Shown: positions 25,685 to 34,963, counted from the stretch's first letter. The stretch is DNA of 64,000 bases from Pontibacter fetidus (GCF_010119545.1 NZ_JAAEAA010000005.1:62001-126000); one strand, 5' to 3'. Notes: a model not told the origin generated them from the letters alone. Numbers and translations are program-made.

Positions 25685-26869
25685 CTATAGTTTCTCGATT
25701 ACAAGGGCAGAAGCGCCACCGCCACCGTTACAGATACCGGTTACTCCAATTTTACCACCTTTTTTATCCAGTACATTGCAAAGGGTAGTTACAATACGCG
25801 CACCCGATGCACCCAGTGGGTGACCAAGTGATACGGCACCACCAAATACGTTTACGTTACCGCCTTCCAAACCAAGTTTCTGGTTGTTAGCGATAGAAAC
25901 TACCGAGAATGCTTCGTTGATCTCGTAGAAATCTACCTCCTCAGGCGTTAAGCCTGCATTTTTAAGTGCTTTCGGGATAGCCAGCGATGGTGTAGTCGTG
26001 AACCAGATCGGGTCCTGCTCTGCATCAGCAAAGCCACGGATCTTCGCGATTGGCTTCACACCAAGCTCTTCCGCTTTTTCACGGCTCATCAGTAAAAGCG
26101 CGGCTGCACCATCGTTCAAAGTAGATGCGTTGGCAGCTGTTACAGAACCTTCTTTGTCAAACACAGGGCGCAAGCCAGGAATCTTATCGAAGCTAACTTT
26201 TCTGTACTCTTCGTCCTCCGACACAACTATAGGATCTTTACCACGCTGCGGAATTTCAACCGGTATGATCTCATCTTTCATCATGCCGGCTTCAGCAGCT
26301 GCCGCCGATTTTTTATAAGAGTTGATGGCGTACTCGTCCTGCATTTCGCGGGTGATCTTCATTTCGCGGGCGGTGTTTTCAGCAGCGTTACCCATATGGA
26401 AGTCGTTGTAAACATCCCACAGACCATCTCTGATCAAGCCATCAGCCATTTGGGTATGGCCCATTTTAGCGCCCCAACGTGCTTTTTCTACATAGTAAGG
26501 CACATTGCTCATGCTTTCCATACCACCAGCTACAATCACATCCTTATGACCCAGCATAATGGCCTGCGCCGCATACATAATTGCCTTTGTACCCGAAGCA
26601 CACACTTTGTTTATAGTTGTACACTCAACATTGTAACCCAAACCAGCTTTAACAGCCGCCTGGCGTGCCGGAGCCTGGCCAACATTTGCAGACAGTACGT
26701 TACCCATGATAACTTCCTGTACCAGGTTTTTATCGATACCAGCTTTTTCTACAGCGCCTTTAATGGCTGCTGCACCAAGTTCGGTAGCCGAAAGGCTTGC
26801 CAGTGCACCGCCGAACGAACCGATTGGCGTACGAACAGCCGAAATAATATATACTTCTTTAGTTTGCAT
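25685..26869 (-). CDS. Acetyl-CoA C-acetyltransferase (thiolase)
   Basis: A 394-residue thiolase of the degradative/biosynthetic acetoacetyl-CoA type. The acyl-accepting Cys90 is in INKVCASGTKA. The NEAFS motif, the catalytic His350 in LGHPLGASGARI and the second Cys380 in TGICNGGGGAS are all intact. It catalyses reversible condensation or thiolysis of acetoacetyl-CoA, so it may serve fatty acid degradation, ketone or branched-chain metabolism. Nothing next to it fixes the pathway. The stop codon falls inside a copy of AACTATAGTT (25683-25692). It is monocistronic with its own terminator. Confidence 0.93.
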   Translation of the reverse strand: MQTKEVYIISAVRTPIGSFGGALASLSATELGAAAIKGAVEKAGIDKNLVQEVIMGNVLSANVGQAPARQAAVKAGLGYNVECTTINKVCASGTKAIMYAAQAIMLGHKDVIVAGGMESMSNVPYYVEKARWGAKMGHTQMADGLIRDGLWDVYNDFHMGNAAENTAREMKITREMQDEYAINSYKKSAAAAEAGMMKDEIIPVEIPQRGKDPIVVSEDEEYRKVSFDKIPGLRPVFDKEGSVTAANASTLNDGAAALLLMSREKAEELGVKPIAKIRGFADAEQDPIWFTTTPSLAIPKALKNAGLTPEEVDFYEINEAFSVVSIANNQKLGLEGGNVNVFGGAVSLGHPLGASGARIVTTLCNVLDKKGGKIGVTGICNGGGGASALVIEKL

Positions 26870-26984
26870 GATTTTGAAAGGATTTAATTGGTACTGTGAA
26901 ATTATCAGGATTTATAGTTAAAACCAAACGAACGTTAGGCTCACATGCTGTAACCAACTATACCAACTTATAAATTGCTTATAA

Positions 26985-28076
26985 TCAGAATGATTGCTGA
27001 GATTGAAAGTACAGGTTAAACGTAGTGCCTTCGCCTAGTTTGCTTTCTACTTCTATGTGGCCGCCCATATCTTCTACCATGCGCTTTACTATAAACAGAC
27101 CCATTCCGGTTCCCTCCACATCGGTGCTTACACGGGTATAGCGGTCAAAAATTGTCTGCTTTTTATCTCTCGCTAAACCTAAGCCATTATCGCTGACAGA
27201 GAGTAAAATATCATCGCCGGACTTTTTGGTTTTAATCAGGATGTTGGGGACTTTATCTGCTGCTTTATACTTTATGGCATTGCTAAGCAGGTTATACATT
27301 ATGCTTCGGATGTTCTTCCTGGAGAAATTGACTTCTGTTACATCAAGCTCGGTTTTAATCTGTGCTTCCGACTCCGTTATCTTATCTTTCAGGGCCAGCT
27401 TGGCGTCTTCAATCACATTCCCAAAATTTACACGCTCTCTTTCCCTGGCAAAATCAGTGTCGCTTTCCTGTATATCGGCCAGTTCATTTATAGTTTTGCG
27501 CAGATAGTTCACCGACTTACTCAGCATGTCCAGGATGTTGGAGGTTTCTTTTTCGCAGCCTTCTATATCTCTTAAAATATCAACCAGCCCTTCAATGTTG
27601 GAGAGCGGTCCTTTTATGTCGTGTGAGATGGAGTGGATAATGTTCTCATAGTTCCGGTTCAGCTTTTCGTACCCTTTCAGGATCTGGATGCGGTCGTTGA
27701 TATCTATGAAGGTAATGATGACACCATTGGTGCGGTTTTCTTTCCGGATAATGTAAGGCAGGATGTTCATCTGGTACCAGATCTTGTCAGTGGTCTGGAT
27801 CTCCTTCTCCATGGCTCTTTTCTCAGTTATCACCTCCTGTATGTTTTCAATGATCGTCGGGAAACGGATGTTATTGGATACGTCGTTTATGTGCTTCCCC
27901 AGGTCGCTATCAGATAATTTGAAGTGGGTCATGGCGGCTGGCGTAAACTTGCGGAGAATCATATTGGCATCCACAAAAAGCTGCGGAATGATCGTGTTAC
28001 TGAAATAGTTTTCCAATACGTCGTTCAGTTCTACCAGCTTCTGATGCTCGTCTGCCTTCTCGGGTTGCTTTCCCAT
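26985..28076 (-). CDS. PAS-domain sensor histidine kinase
   Basis: A 363-residue soluble histidine kinase. Residues about 20-135 are a PAS-like sensor domain (LFVDANMILRKFTPAA...). HisKA H-box SISHDIKGPLSN has the phosphorylated His152. The HATPase domain has the N-box YNLLSNAIKY (Asn266), a G1 box SVSDNGLGLA, and GTGMGLFIVKRM. There is no transmembrane segment, so the signal is cytoplasmic. No response regulator gene is adjacent, making it an orphan kinase. A divergent S9 peptidase gene lies 370 bases away. Confidence 0.92.
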   Translation of the reverse strand: MGKQPEKADEHQKLVELNDVLENYFSNTIIPQLFVDANMILRKFTPAAMTHFKLSDSDLGKHINDVSNNIRFPTIIENIQEVITEKRAMEKEIQTTDKIWYQMNILPYIIRKENRTNGVIITFIDINDRIQILKGYEKLNRNYENIIHSISHDIKGPLSNIEGLVDILRDIEGCEKETSNILDMLSKSVNYLRKTINELADIQESDTDFARERERVNFGNVIEDAKLALKDKITESEAQIKTELDVTEVNFSRKNIRSIMYNLLSNAIKYKAADKVPNILIKTKKSGDDILLSVSDNGLGLARDKKQTIFDRYTRVSTDVEGTGMGLFIVKRMVEDMGGHIEVESKLGEGTTFNLYFQSQQSF

Positions 28077-28445
28077 AAATATAGATTCTCCGGGGATTTG
28101 TTTTGCAGTAAGGTTTATACCTGATGTTTACTCTTATCAGAACAAGTAGTTGTTAAAAGCAGGCTTATGAATTTAAGAGTTCAGGAGATTGTGCGTTAAA
28201 GAGTTGGGAATTTTAGAATTAAAGAGTTAATCTATTGTTCAGCGATAACTATCTGTTTCCTAAACACACTAGATCATAAATTCTCTTACTCTTAAACTGT
28301 TTTTATACTTTAAAAACTAAAAGTATAAACCGAATAAGGATTTAACCTGAACTATACCAATGTTTTAACACCTTTTGCAGTTTATACTTACCTTTAGTTA
28401 CAGACAAACTAATCAACTATAACTAACCAATCTATTTCACCCAGG
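28077..28445. other. Divergent intergenic region
   Basis: 369 bases between the histidine kinase (-) and the S9 peptidase (+). It contains AGAGTT-rich direct repeats (about 28168-28232) partly complementary to CTCTTACTCTTAAAC near 28283. A near -7 box TACCTTTA lies at 28389-28396 for the peptidase. No gene is seen. Confidence 0.4.
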
Positions 28446-31379
28446 ATGAAAAAACTTTTATACCTGGCTGTGTTGTGTAGCGTAGGCTTTTACCAGGCCA
28501 ATGCGCAGCAGCAAACAGCAAAAAAACCACTCACCCACGATGTTTACGACAGTTGGAAAGGCGTGGATGGCGAGAAGCTATCGAATAACGGAAAGTACGT
28601 TCTGTTTACAGTAAACCCACAGGAAGGCGACGGCGAATTGCTGATGCGCGACCTGGTTACAAACAAGCTGACCAGTTTTGCCCGCGGCACTAAAGCCGCT
28701 TTTACCAACGACAGCCGCTATGCCGTTTTCCAGATAAAGCCGGAGTACCAGAAAGTGCGCCAGCTAAAACTGAAAAAGAAAAAAGCCGACGACCTGCCAA
28801 AAGACTCACTGGCTATAGTTATGCTGGAAAGTATGAATGTGGTAAAAATGCCGCGTGTGAAATCGTACCAGCTGCCGAAAGAAGGAAATAACTGGATAGC
28901 CTACCACCTGGAGAAAGAACTGCCTGCTAAAAAGGATTCGAAGAAAGCAGTAACTACACCAACCAACGAAGTAAACGCACCAACCGCAAATACAGAAGCA
29001 AAGAAAGAAGAAACTGCAAAGCCAGCCGTAGCTAAAAAAGCCCCGAAAAAGAACAAGAAGTATAACGGCACCGAACTGGTACTGCGCAACCTGCAAACCG
29101 GCCAGGAAAAACGCTTCGACAGGGTAATGGATTATACTTTTTCGGAGAAGGGCAACATGCTATACTTTGTGAAAGATGAGCTGGACTCGTTGCACAAAGC
29201 GGGCGTTTACGCCGTTAGCACTTCCGACCTGAAAGTAATGCCGATTGACACTGGTAAAGTATCTTATAAAAGTATAACACCGGATAAAGCAGGCGAACAA
29301 CTGGCCTATGTGGCAACCAACGATACCCTGGAAGCCGAGATCCGTTACTTTGCCCTGCACCACTGGACCAAAAAAGACAACCGCAAAACGATACTTGCCG
29401 ACACCGCCCGCGCTGGCATGCCGAAAGCCTGGATGGTAAGTGAGCATGGCAGACTGAATTTTTCCGAAGATGGCAAGCGCCTGTTCTTCGGTACGTTCCC
29501 GCGCCCGACCCGCTACGAAAAAGACACTACCCAACTGGAAGAAGAAAAAGTAAGCCTGGATATCTGGACCTATAAAGATCCATTGATACAGCCAATGCAG
29601 TTGAAGAACAAAGACCGTGACCTGAAGCAGTCGTTCCTGGCGATGTATGATTTTAAAGGCAAGCGCATGCAGCAACTGGCTACCCTGGAGATTCCAGATG
29701 TTTACCTGGATGCGTATGGCCAAGGCGATGTGGCCTTGGGAGTGAGTGATGAGAAGTATAAAATGACAATTGGTTATGATACGCCAACCCGCAAAGATGC
29801 CTATCTGATCGACTTGAAAAAAGGTACACGCAAGCAGGTACTGAACGAAACGCGCGGCTATCCACGGTTATCGCCAAAAGGTAACTATGTTTACTGGTAC
29901 GAGCCAACTGACAGCAGCTGGCATGCCATGGCAACTAAAAACGGCAAAAACCTGAACCTAACTAAGCGCATTGGTTTGCCATTTTATGATGAAAGCAATG
30001 ACATGCCGGTGCTGCCTGGCTCTTACGATCTGGCTGGTTGGGTAGAGAACGATAGTTATTTGTTAGTATATGATAAGTACGACATCTGGAAGCTGGACCC
30101 GACCAATAAAAAAGCACCTGTAAACCTGACTGACAAGTATGGCCGCCAGAACAAGCTTAGCTTTAGATATGAGCAGTTAGACGAGGACGAGAAGTTTATA
30201 CCTGAAAATGCTACGTTATACTTAAGTGCCTTCAATAATAAAGACAAGTCGGGTGGTTATTACCGCGATTATGTGAGCAAAGATGCCCAGCCTGAAAAAC
30301 TGGTAATGTCTCCGAACAGCTATGTGCGTTTGCGTAAGGCTAAAAACGATAACCGCTTTACGTTCCGAAAAGGCTCGTTCCAGGAGTTTCCGGACCTGTA
30401 CACAGCTACAACTGCATTTGATAAGCCAACCCAACTGAGCAACGCCAACCCACAAATGAAAGATTACCTGTGGGGCACGGTAGAGCTGGTTAACTGGAAA
30501 TCGACAGATGGCACGCCGCTGGAAGGTTTACTGTACAAGCCGGAAAACTTCGACCCGAAAAAGAAGTATCCGATGATTGCTTATTTCTATGAGCGCTCCT
30601 CTGACGAATTGCATGCCCATAAAACACCTGCGCCAAGTGCCTCTACGGTAAATATTTCTTACTTTGTGAGCAACGGTTACTTGGTGTTTGTGCCGGATAT
30701 TGTGTACAAAAACGGTTACCCAGGCGAGAGCGCCATGGACTGTATTATACCTGGCGTGCAGAAACTGGTGATGCAGGGCTTTGTAGATGAGAAAAACATG
30801 GCGTTGCAGGGCCAGAGCTGGGGAGGTTACCAGATTGCCTATATGGTTACCAAAACCAAATTGTTTAAAGCAGCAATGGCAGGCGCACCGGTATCTAACA
30901 TGACGAGTGCGTACGGTGGTATCCGTTGGGGTACAGGCTTGAGCCGCCAGTTCCAGTACGAGAAAACGCAAAGTCGTATTGGTGGCACACTTTGGGAGAA
31001 ACCAATGCAGTTTATCGAAAACTCTCCGCTATTTTATGCTGACCGCGTGGAAACGCCGCTACTCATCATGCATAACGACCAGGATGGTGCAGTTCCGTGG
31101 TACCAGGGCATCGAGTATTTTATGGCGCTCCGCAGACTGAATAAGCCGGTTTGGATGCTGGTGTATAATGGTGAAGACCATAACCTGATGCAGCGCAAAA
31201 ACCGCAAAGACCTTTCAGTTAGAATGTCGCAGTTTTTTGATTATTACCTGAAAGGCGCGCCAATGCCAACCTGGATGAAAAAAGGTGTGCCTACTATCTT
31301 AAAAGGGAAAGACTATGGTTTTGAACTAGAACCACAACCACAGCCTGAACCGGAAGTAGCCAGCGAGGTAAATCAGTAA
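28446..31379 (+). CDS. Exported S9-family prolyl-oligopeptidase-like peptidase
   Basis: A 977-residue secreted serine peptidase. The signal peptide ends near YQANAQ. A long N-terminal beta-propeller region is interrupted by a Lys/Ala/Thr/Pro-rich insert (about 155-205). The C-terminal alpha/beta-hydrolase domain has the nucleophile Ser791 in QGQSWGGYQ, an Asp near 880 in NDQDGAVPW, and His about 911 in GEDHNLM. It probably trims peptides in the periplasm, in the manner of dipeptidyl or acylaminoacyl peptidases. The family allows several specificities, and the propeller does not reveal which. It stands alone with its own terminator. Confidence 0.92.
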   Translation: MKKLLYLAVLCSVGFYQANAQQQTAKKPLTHDVYDSWKGVDGEKLSNNGKYVLFTVNPQEGDGELLMRDLVTNKLTSFARGTKAAFTNDSRYAVFQIKPEYQKVRQLKLKKKKADDLPKDSLAIVMLESMNVVKMPRVKSYQLPKEGNNWIAYHLEKELPAKKDSKKAVTTPTNEVNAPTANTEAKKEETAKPAVAKKAPKKNKKYNGTELVLRNLQTGQEKRFDRVMDYTFSEKGNMLYFVKDELDSLHKAGVYAVSTSDLKVMPIDTGKVSYKSITPDKAGEQLAYVATNDTLEAEIRYFALHHWTKKDNRKTILADTARAGMPKAWMVSEHGRLNFSEDGKRLFFGTFPRPTRYEKDTTQLEEEKVSLDIWTYKDPLIQPMQLKNKDRDLKQSFLAMYDFKGKRMQQLATLEIPDVYLDAYGQGDVALGVSDEKYKMTIGYDTPTRKDAYLIDLKKGTRKQVLNETRGYPRLSPKGNYVYWYEPTDSSWHAMATKNGKNLNLTKRIGLPFYDESNDMPVLPGSYDLAGWVENDSYLLVYDKYDIWKLDPTNKKAPVNLTDKYGRQNKLSFRYEQLDEDEKFIPENATLYLSAFNNKDKSGGYYRDYVSKDAQPEKLVMSPNSYVRLRKAKNDNRFTFRKGSFQEFPDLYTATTAFDKPTQLSNANPQMKDYLWGTVELVNWKSTDGTPLEGLLYKPENFDPKKKYPMIAYFYERSSDELHAHKTPAPSASTVNISYFVSNGYLVFVPDIVYKNGYPGESAMDCIIPGVQKLVMQGFVDEKNMALQGQSWGGYQIAYMVTKTKLFKAAMAGAPVSNMTSAYGGIRWGTGLSRQFQYEKTQSRIGGTLWEKPMQFIENSPLFYADRVETPLLIMHNDQDGAVPWYQGIEYFMALRRLNKPVWMLVYNGEDHNLMQRKNRKDLSVRMSQFFDYYLKGAPMPTWMKKGVPTILKGKDYGFELEPQPQPEPEVASEVNQ

Positions 31380-31400
31380 GTTTATAGTTGACCAAAATGA

Positions 31401-31440
31401 AAAAGGGAGCAGGTTTATACTTGCTCCCTTTTTTGTTTTG
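31401..31440. terminator. Terminator after the S9 peptidase
   Basis: AAAAGGGAGCA (31401-31411) pairs with TGCTCCCTTTT (31422-31432), followed by TTGTTTTG. It is shared with the convergent SOD-like lipoprotein gene. Confidence 0.85.
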
Positions 31441-31462
31441 AACCGTTGTTTTTCGCTCAGAA

Positions 31463-32068
31463 TTATTTGCCCTGGTTTGCAACTTTAATCTGGCCGCAGG
31501 CTACTGGTATAGTTGGGTCATAAACACCATCTACATACATGCCGTGCATTACGATCACATTATTTTGTAGCGATCTGGCTGCTCTTGCTATAGTATATTG
31601 GTTCATAAAATCTACCATACCGGTAGCATCGGCTGTTGGGTAAGGATCCAGCGCGACTAAAACCGGTCCATAGAAAGGCACACCTTCAGCCAGGCTTATC
31701 AACCCATCGCCATTGGTATCTGCAGACATAGGCGGACAGACAGCATTCCTGTTATTTTCTATAAAGCCATGAATGTGTTGCATGTGCTCCATTTCAGGTG
31801 TTAGCCCGGCGGCTTCCAAACTAACTTCTATCTCATTGCCCATTAGTTCGATATGTGCCATGCCATGAACTCCCGAGCCATTTAGCTCCATTAGCTCAAC
31901 AGTGTACGTTTTGTTAAGATTCATGGAGTTGGTCTGATGAGCGGCATCAGCATTTTGGGTTGATAAGTTTGCCTCAGGGCTAACATCAGACTGATCGCAG
32001 GCGCTGAAACTAAGAAGGAGGGCAGGGGCAACCACAAAACCGATTGTTTTTTGAATAAAGTTTTTCAT
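31463..32068 (-). CDS. Cu/Zn-superoxide-dismutase-like lipoprotein with an EF-hand loop
   Basis: A 201-residue lipoprotein (lipobox SFSAC, Cys24). Several elements line up with the Cu/Zn-SOD fold: MQHIHGF (His98, His100) resembles the first pair of copper ligands, VIVMHG (His175) resembles the last, Cys111 and Cys191 (in ACGQI) sit where the SOD intramolecular disulfide is found, and ARAARSLQNNVIVMH recalls the RSxVVH strand. Where SOD has its zinc loop, this protein has a canonical calcium loop, D117-E128 (DTNGDGLISLAE). Zinc ligands are not apparent. It may be a copper-only or non-catalytic SOD/CHRD relative on the cell surface. Dismutase activity is not established. Confidence 0.7.
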   Translation of the reverse strand: MKNFIQKTIGFVVAPALLLSFSACDQSDVSPEANLSTQNADAAHQTNSMNLNKTYTVELMELNGSGVHGMAHIELMGNEIEVSLEAAGLTPEMEHMQHIHGFIENNRNAVCPPMSADTNGDGLISLAEGVPFYGPVLVALDPYPTADATGMVDFMNQYTIARAARSLQNNVIVMHGMYVDGVYDPTIPVACGQIKVANQGK

Positions 32069-32320
32069 AGCGTTTTTATAATTTTAAAAATGAAACATAC
32101 CTACGAGGGCATATAGTCCGGTTTAAAAATTAGCTATGAAAAGACTGGTGAGCAGCCATAAGGTAAGTGGGAAAGCATAGATTTAACAAGTAAATGAAAA
32201 ATCCGGTTTTAGAAGGAGTGAATAATACTGATAATACTGAAACAGAATGCCTTGTAAGCTATAGATATAAGTTTTAGTCTTTGTGCCTTAACTTTCCTGA
32301 TTCTTTATCTCCTAAACTCT

Positions 32321-32761
32321 CTAACTCCTGTATCCCTGCAGGCTATGGAGTGGTTGAGTTGTTTTCATGAACTGGCCAGTGCCAAATGCAACCTCTCTTC
32401 CTTTATCATTAAACAAAGTAGCCTCTGCCACAAATAAGTTCTTACCTATAGTTCGTACTTTGCCCACAGCTTTTATTGTTCCTCCAGTTACGGGCCGTAC
32501 CAGGTTTATCTGGAAAGATGAAGTAACTATAAACACATCCTGAACTATAGAAGCAACTGCAAAATAAGCGGCATCATCCAGCAATTTAAAGTAAAGCGCA
32601 CCATGCATGGCATTGGCTCCGTGGTGATACTTTGGCTGCACCGGCAACGTGATCTCAGCCGCCTGGTGTTCCACTTTTATCTGGCTGCCATCAATAAACT
32701 GCTGAATGTTGGCGCTATGGTATAGTTGCTCTAGTTTGCGGTAATGTGTAGTGGCATCCAT
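32321..32761 (-). CDS. PaaI-type hotdog thioesterase
   Basis: A 146-residue hotdog-fold protein. The ATG at 32761 was chosen because the 7 residues before it (start 32782) are not family-like. Motif GANAMHGALYFKLLDDAAY contains the His53 and Asp63 positions characteristic of PaaI-like acyl-CoA thioesterases, and the central strand FIVTSSFQINLVRPVTGG is typical. It should hydrolyse a small or aromatic acyl-CoA; the substrate is unknown. It stands between the SOD-like gene and the HD gene without obvious coupling. Confidence 0.85.
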   Translation of the reverse strand: MDATTHYRKLEQLYHSANIQQFIDGSQIKVEHQAAEITLPVQPKYHHGANAMHGALYFKLLDDAAYFAVASIVQDVFIVTSSFQINLVRPVTGGTIKAVGKVRTIGKNLFVAEATLFNDKGREVAFGTGQFMKTTQPLHSLQGYRS

Positions 32762-32831
32762 CGTATAAAATTTAAAACACACAAGTATACAAAAGCATAA
32801 CTATAAGTTGGCTTATACTTTGCCGGAAGTA

Positions 32832-32867
32832 TAAAAACAGAAAGGCGCTGGTAGTATTACCAACGCC
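32832..32867 (-). terminator. Terminator after the HD hydrolase gene
   Basis: AGGCGCTGGTA (32843-32853) pairs with the inverted arm ending at 32867, allowing one G-T pair. On the minus strand the sequence continues TTCTGTTTTT. Confidence 0.7.
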
Positions 32868-32911
32868 TGCTGCACTTACCTGTTTACAATCTTATAATCT
32901 AAATCTCTGTT

Positions 32912-33547
32912 TTAAGCTAAAGCATTTTGAGAAGCTAACCTGGCCAGCACGGTTGTGGTCGAAATACCTGCTTTCTCCATTTTCTGTACAGCCTGTTCCT
33001 GTATCAGGTCTTTTAACTGGTCCAGGCAGGAGTCGAAGCCGGTATGGTCGCCCATTTTAAATACGTTTTCCTGTTCTACTTCCAGCCAGGTGGCAATGTC
33101 GGCGTGGTTATGTTGCAGGCGTACTTCAAGCTTATCTAGGGCGTTTGCAACTTTGGCTTCGTAGGTATAGCGTTCCTCAAACTCGTGCCATAGTTCGTAT
33201 ACATGCTGGCCTATTCCGTTGCCTAACTTCTCCCGAAGGTTCTCTATCGCTTTCAGTTCTTTCTGTTGTTTCAGCGCCTTTGCCTCGTCAGTCAGTACCT
33301 GAAATGCCGGTATATCGCCTGCCTCAATCTCTACCAGATCGTGTATCAAAATCATTTTAAGCATCCGGGCTGTATCTACTTCTTCGTCCAGGTAGGGCTC
33401 CAGCAACACGGCCATTAACGCCATACGCCAGGTATGTTCAGCTACGCTTTCCTGTCTGCCATCCGACATCCAGCTATGGCGCATTTCACATTTAAGCTTT
33501 TCGGCCAGGGTAATTACTTCCAGAATGCTCTTAAGTTCACTTTTCAT
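32912..33547 (-). CDS. HD-domain phosphohydrolase (YfbR/HDDC2-like)
   Basis: A 211-residue cytoplasmic HD hydrolase. Metal-binding residues are seen in order: His38 in SVAEHTWRM, the His69-Asp70 dyad in ILIHDLVEIEAGD, Asp78, and a later Asp in NALDKLEVRLQH. This arrangement fits the YfbR/HDDC2 family of 5'-deoxynucleotidases acting on dNMPs. Nucleotide salvage or pool control is likely, but the specificity is inferred. Confidence 0.85.
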   Translation of the reverse strand: MKSELKSILEVITLAEKLKCEMRHSWMSDGRQESVAEHTWRMALMAVLLEPYLDEEVDTARMLKMILIHDLVEIEAGDIPAFQVLTDEAKALKQQKELKAIENLREKLGNGIGQHVYELWHEFEERYTYEAKVANALDKLEVRLQHNHADIATWLEVEQENVFKMGDHTGFDSCLDQLKDLIQEQAVQKMEKAGISTTTVLARLASQNALA

Positions 33548-33708
33548 ATCAGGTTAGCGTAGGAGGATGACTAAACTATAGTTAATACTGCTTTATACGT
33601 GTGCTGCTCGTGTATAACAAGAACACTATATAAGCAAGAGCCACAAACAGCACGGATGGTTGCAAGCAGATACAATTTTTCTGAAAAAAGTAAACAACTA
33701 TAAATGGC

Positions 33709-34218
33709 TTAACTAACTACAGCGGCTGCCTGCCTCAGTTCCAGTACGCGTTCTTCAAACATCATCGGGTCTTTGCCTTCGCCAAGAACAGCAACTTTGC
33801 CAAAAAGCTCCATTAAGTGGTCTTCATGCTGGGTTTTTTTACCCTGCTTCACATCAATATAGCTGAAGCGCATCCAGGCTACTGATTTTATTTTCTCTGT
33901 ACGCTTATCCAGCATAATAGCTTCCATCAGAAGGTCGGTGTCGGTAAACCAGCGCAGGCAAGTGCGTATAGTTACGGTTTCCATCAGTTTTGCTTCGCGC
34001 AGGTAGGCCATCTGGTTTGTAGCAACTACCCAGGCTTTGCCAGCCGTTTGCATGTGGCGGTAAATATCCAGGTTATAGTTGTCGCGCAGCTGGTCTTCGC
34101 GGGCGTTCAAAAAGTAATCGGTATAACGGCCATTGTTCAGGTGGCCAAAAGGATCGCAGTCCTCGAAGCGGATGAGTGCTGTACTCTCCGGATGTTTTAC
34201 TAATGCTGTTTCGTTCAT
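33709..34218 (-). CDS. 4HBT-type acyl-CoA thioesterase
   Basis: A 169-residue hotdog protein of the 4-hydroxybenzoyl-CoA thioesterase group. The motif FEDCDPFGHLNNGRYTDYF has the expected catalytic Asp22 and the His26/Asn28 that position it. It lies 49 bases downstream of a TetR gene on the same strand. The gap carries a palindrome matching one before the TetR gene, so the regulator probably controls it. Substrate unknown. Confidence 0.87.
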   Translation of the reverse strand: MNETALVKHPESTALIRFEDCDPFGHLNNGRYTDYFLNAREDQLRDNYNLDIYRHMQTAGKAWVVATNQMAYLREAKLMETVTIRTCLRWFTDTDLLMEAIMLDKRTEKIKSVAWMRFSYIDVKQGKKTQHEDHLMELFGKVAVLGEGKDPMMFEERVLELRQAAAVVS

Positions 34219-34236
34219 AGTTGTAAAATTTAAAAA

Positions 34237-34250
34237 AGACCGATTGGTTT
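34237..34250. promoter_or_regulatory. Candidate TetR operator before the thioesterase gene
   Basis: AGACCGATTGGTTT is an imperfect palindrome matching AAACCGTTCGGTTT upstream of the tetR gene in 11 of 14 positions. It lies in the 49-base gap between the two genes. Confidence 0.55.
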
Positions 34251-34267
34251 ATTTATGGTTAAAAAAA

Positions 34268-34867
34268 TTAGCTTTTCATTTCTGATATCATCTGACGCAA
34301 CTGCCTGATCACGGTATGCAGGTAGTGCGGTTTGCCATAGGCTTTCGATACCATAACACCACCTTCTATCATGGTTATAAAAAGTATAGCAAACTGTTCC
34401 GGGTTAGTCGTTGCTTTCAGCTCTCCGTTCTGTATGCCTAGCTGTACTATATTTTCGAGGGAGCGCTGCATTTTATGGAGCACTTTTACAACGCTTGCGC
34501 GCAAAAGGGGGTTAGTGTCGTCAGCTTCTACCGAAGTATTCAAGATTGGGCACCCACCAGTAATAGGAGGCGTGATGATATATTTTTTGTAAAACTCCAG
34601 TAAAGCTTCCAGTTTGGCAATGGCGGTAACATGACCGTTTATAGTTTGGGCGAGCAGTTGTAGGATGTGCCCTGACGCATACTCAAAAGCAGCAATCGCA
34701 ATCTCTTCTTTGCTCTCAAAATGCCCATAAATACCACCTTTTGTAAGCCCGGTCGCTGCCATTATATCCTGCAACGACGTACCAGCATACCCTCGCTGAT
34801 TAAACAGGTGGGCTGCTTGCTCAATTATGTATTGGCGTGTGCGCTCGGCTTTGGTTACGGTATCCAT
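34268..34867 (-). CDS. TetR/AcrR family transcriptional regulator
   Basis: A 199-residue regulator. The N-terminal helix-turn-helix is intact: RTRQYIIEQAAHLFNQRGYAGTSLQDIMAATGLTKGGIYGHFESKEEI (residues about 10-57), including the diagnostic TKGGIYGHF recognition segment. The C-terminal ligand domain has a CPILNTSVEADD segment typical of the TetR_C group. Inferred targets are its own promoter (palindrome at 34894-34907) and the downstream thioesterase (34237-34250). The ligand is unknown; an acyl-CoA or lipophilic compound would fit the regulated gene. Confidence 0.92.
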   Translation of the reverse strand: MDTVTKAERTRQYIIEQAAHLFNQRGYAGTSLQDIMAATGLTKGGIYGHFESKEEIAIAAFEYASGHILQLLAQTINGHVTAIAKLEALLEFYKKYIITPPITGGCPILNTSVEADDTNPLLRASVVKVLHKMQRSLENIVQLGIQNGELKATTNPEQFAILFITMIEGGVMVSKAYGKPHYLHTVIRQLRQMISEMKS

Positions 34868-34887
34868 AGTTACAGCTTATATAAACG

Positions 34888-34918
34888 CAAAATAAACCGT
34901 TCGGTTTTTAATTTCAAA
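34888..34918 (-). promoter_or_regulatory. tetR promoter with overlapping palindromic operator
   Basis: On the minus strand TTTG (34918-34915), a 20-base spacer and TATTTTG (34894-34888) approximate the Bacteroidota promoter. The spacer contains AAACCGTTCGGTTT (34894-34907), two 6-bp arms in perfect inversion, so a bound dimer would block the polymerase. Confidence 0.6.
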
Positions 34919-34963
34919 ACAAAAAGCTGCAAAATATAAGTATAGAATTGAATAGGGTAGGGG

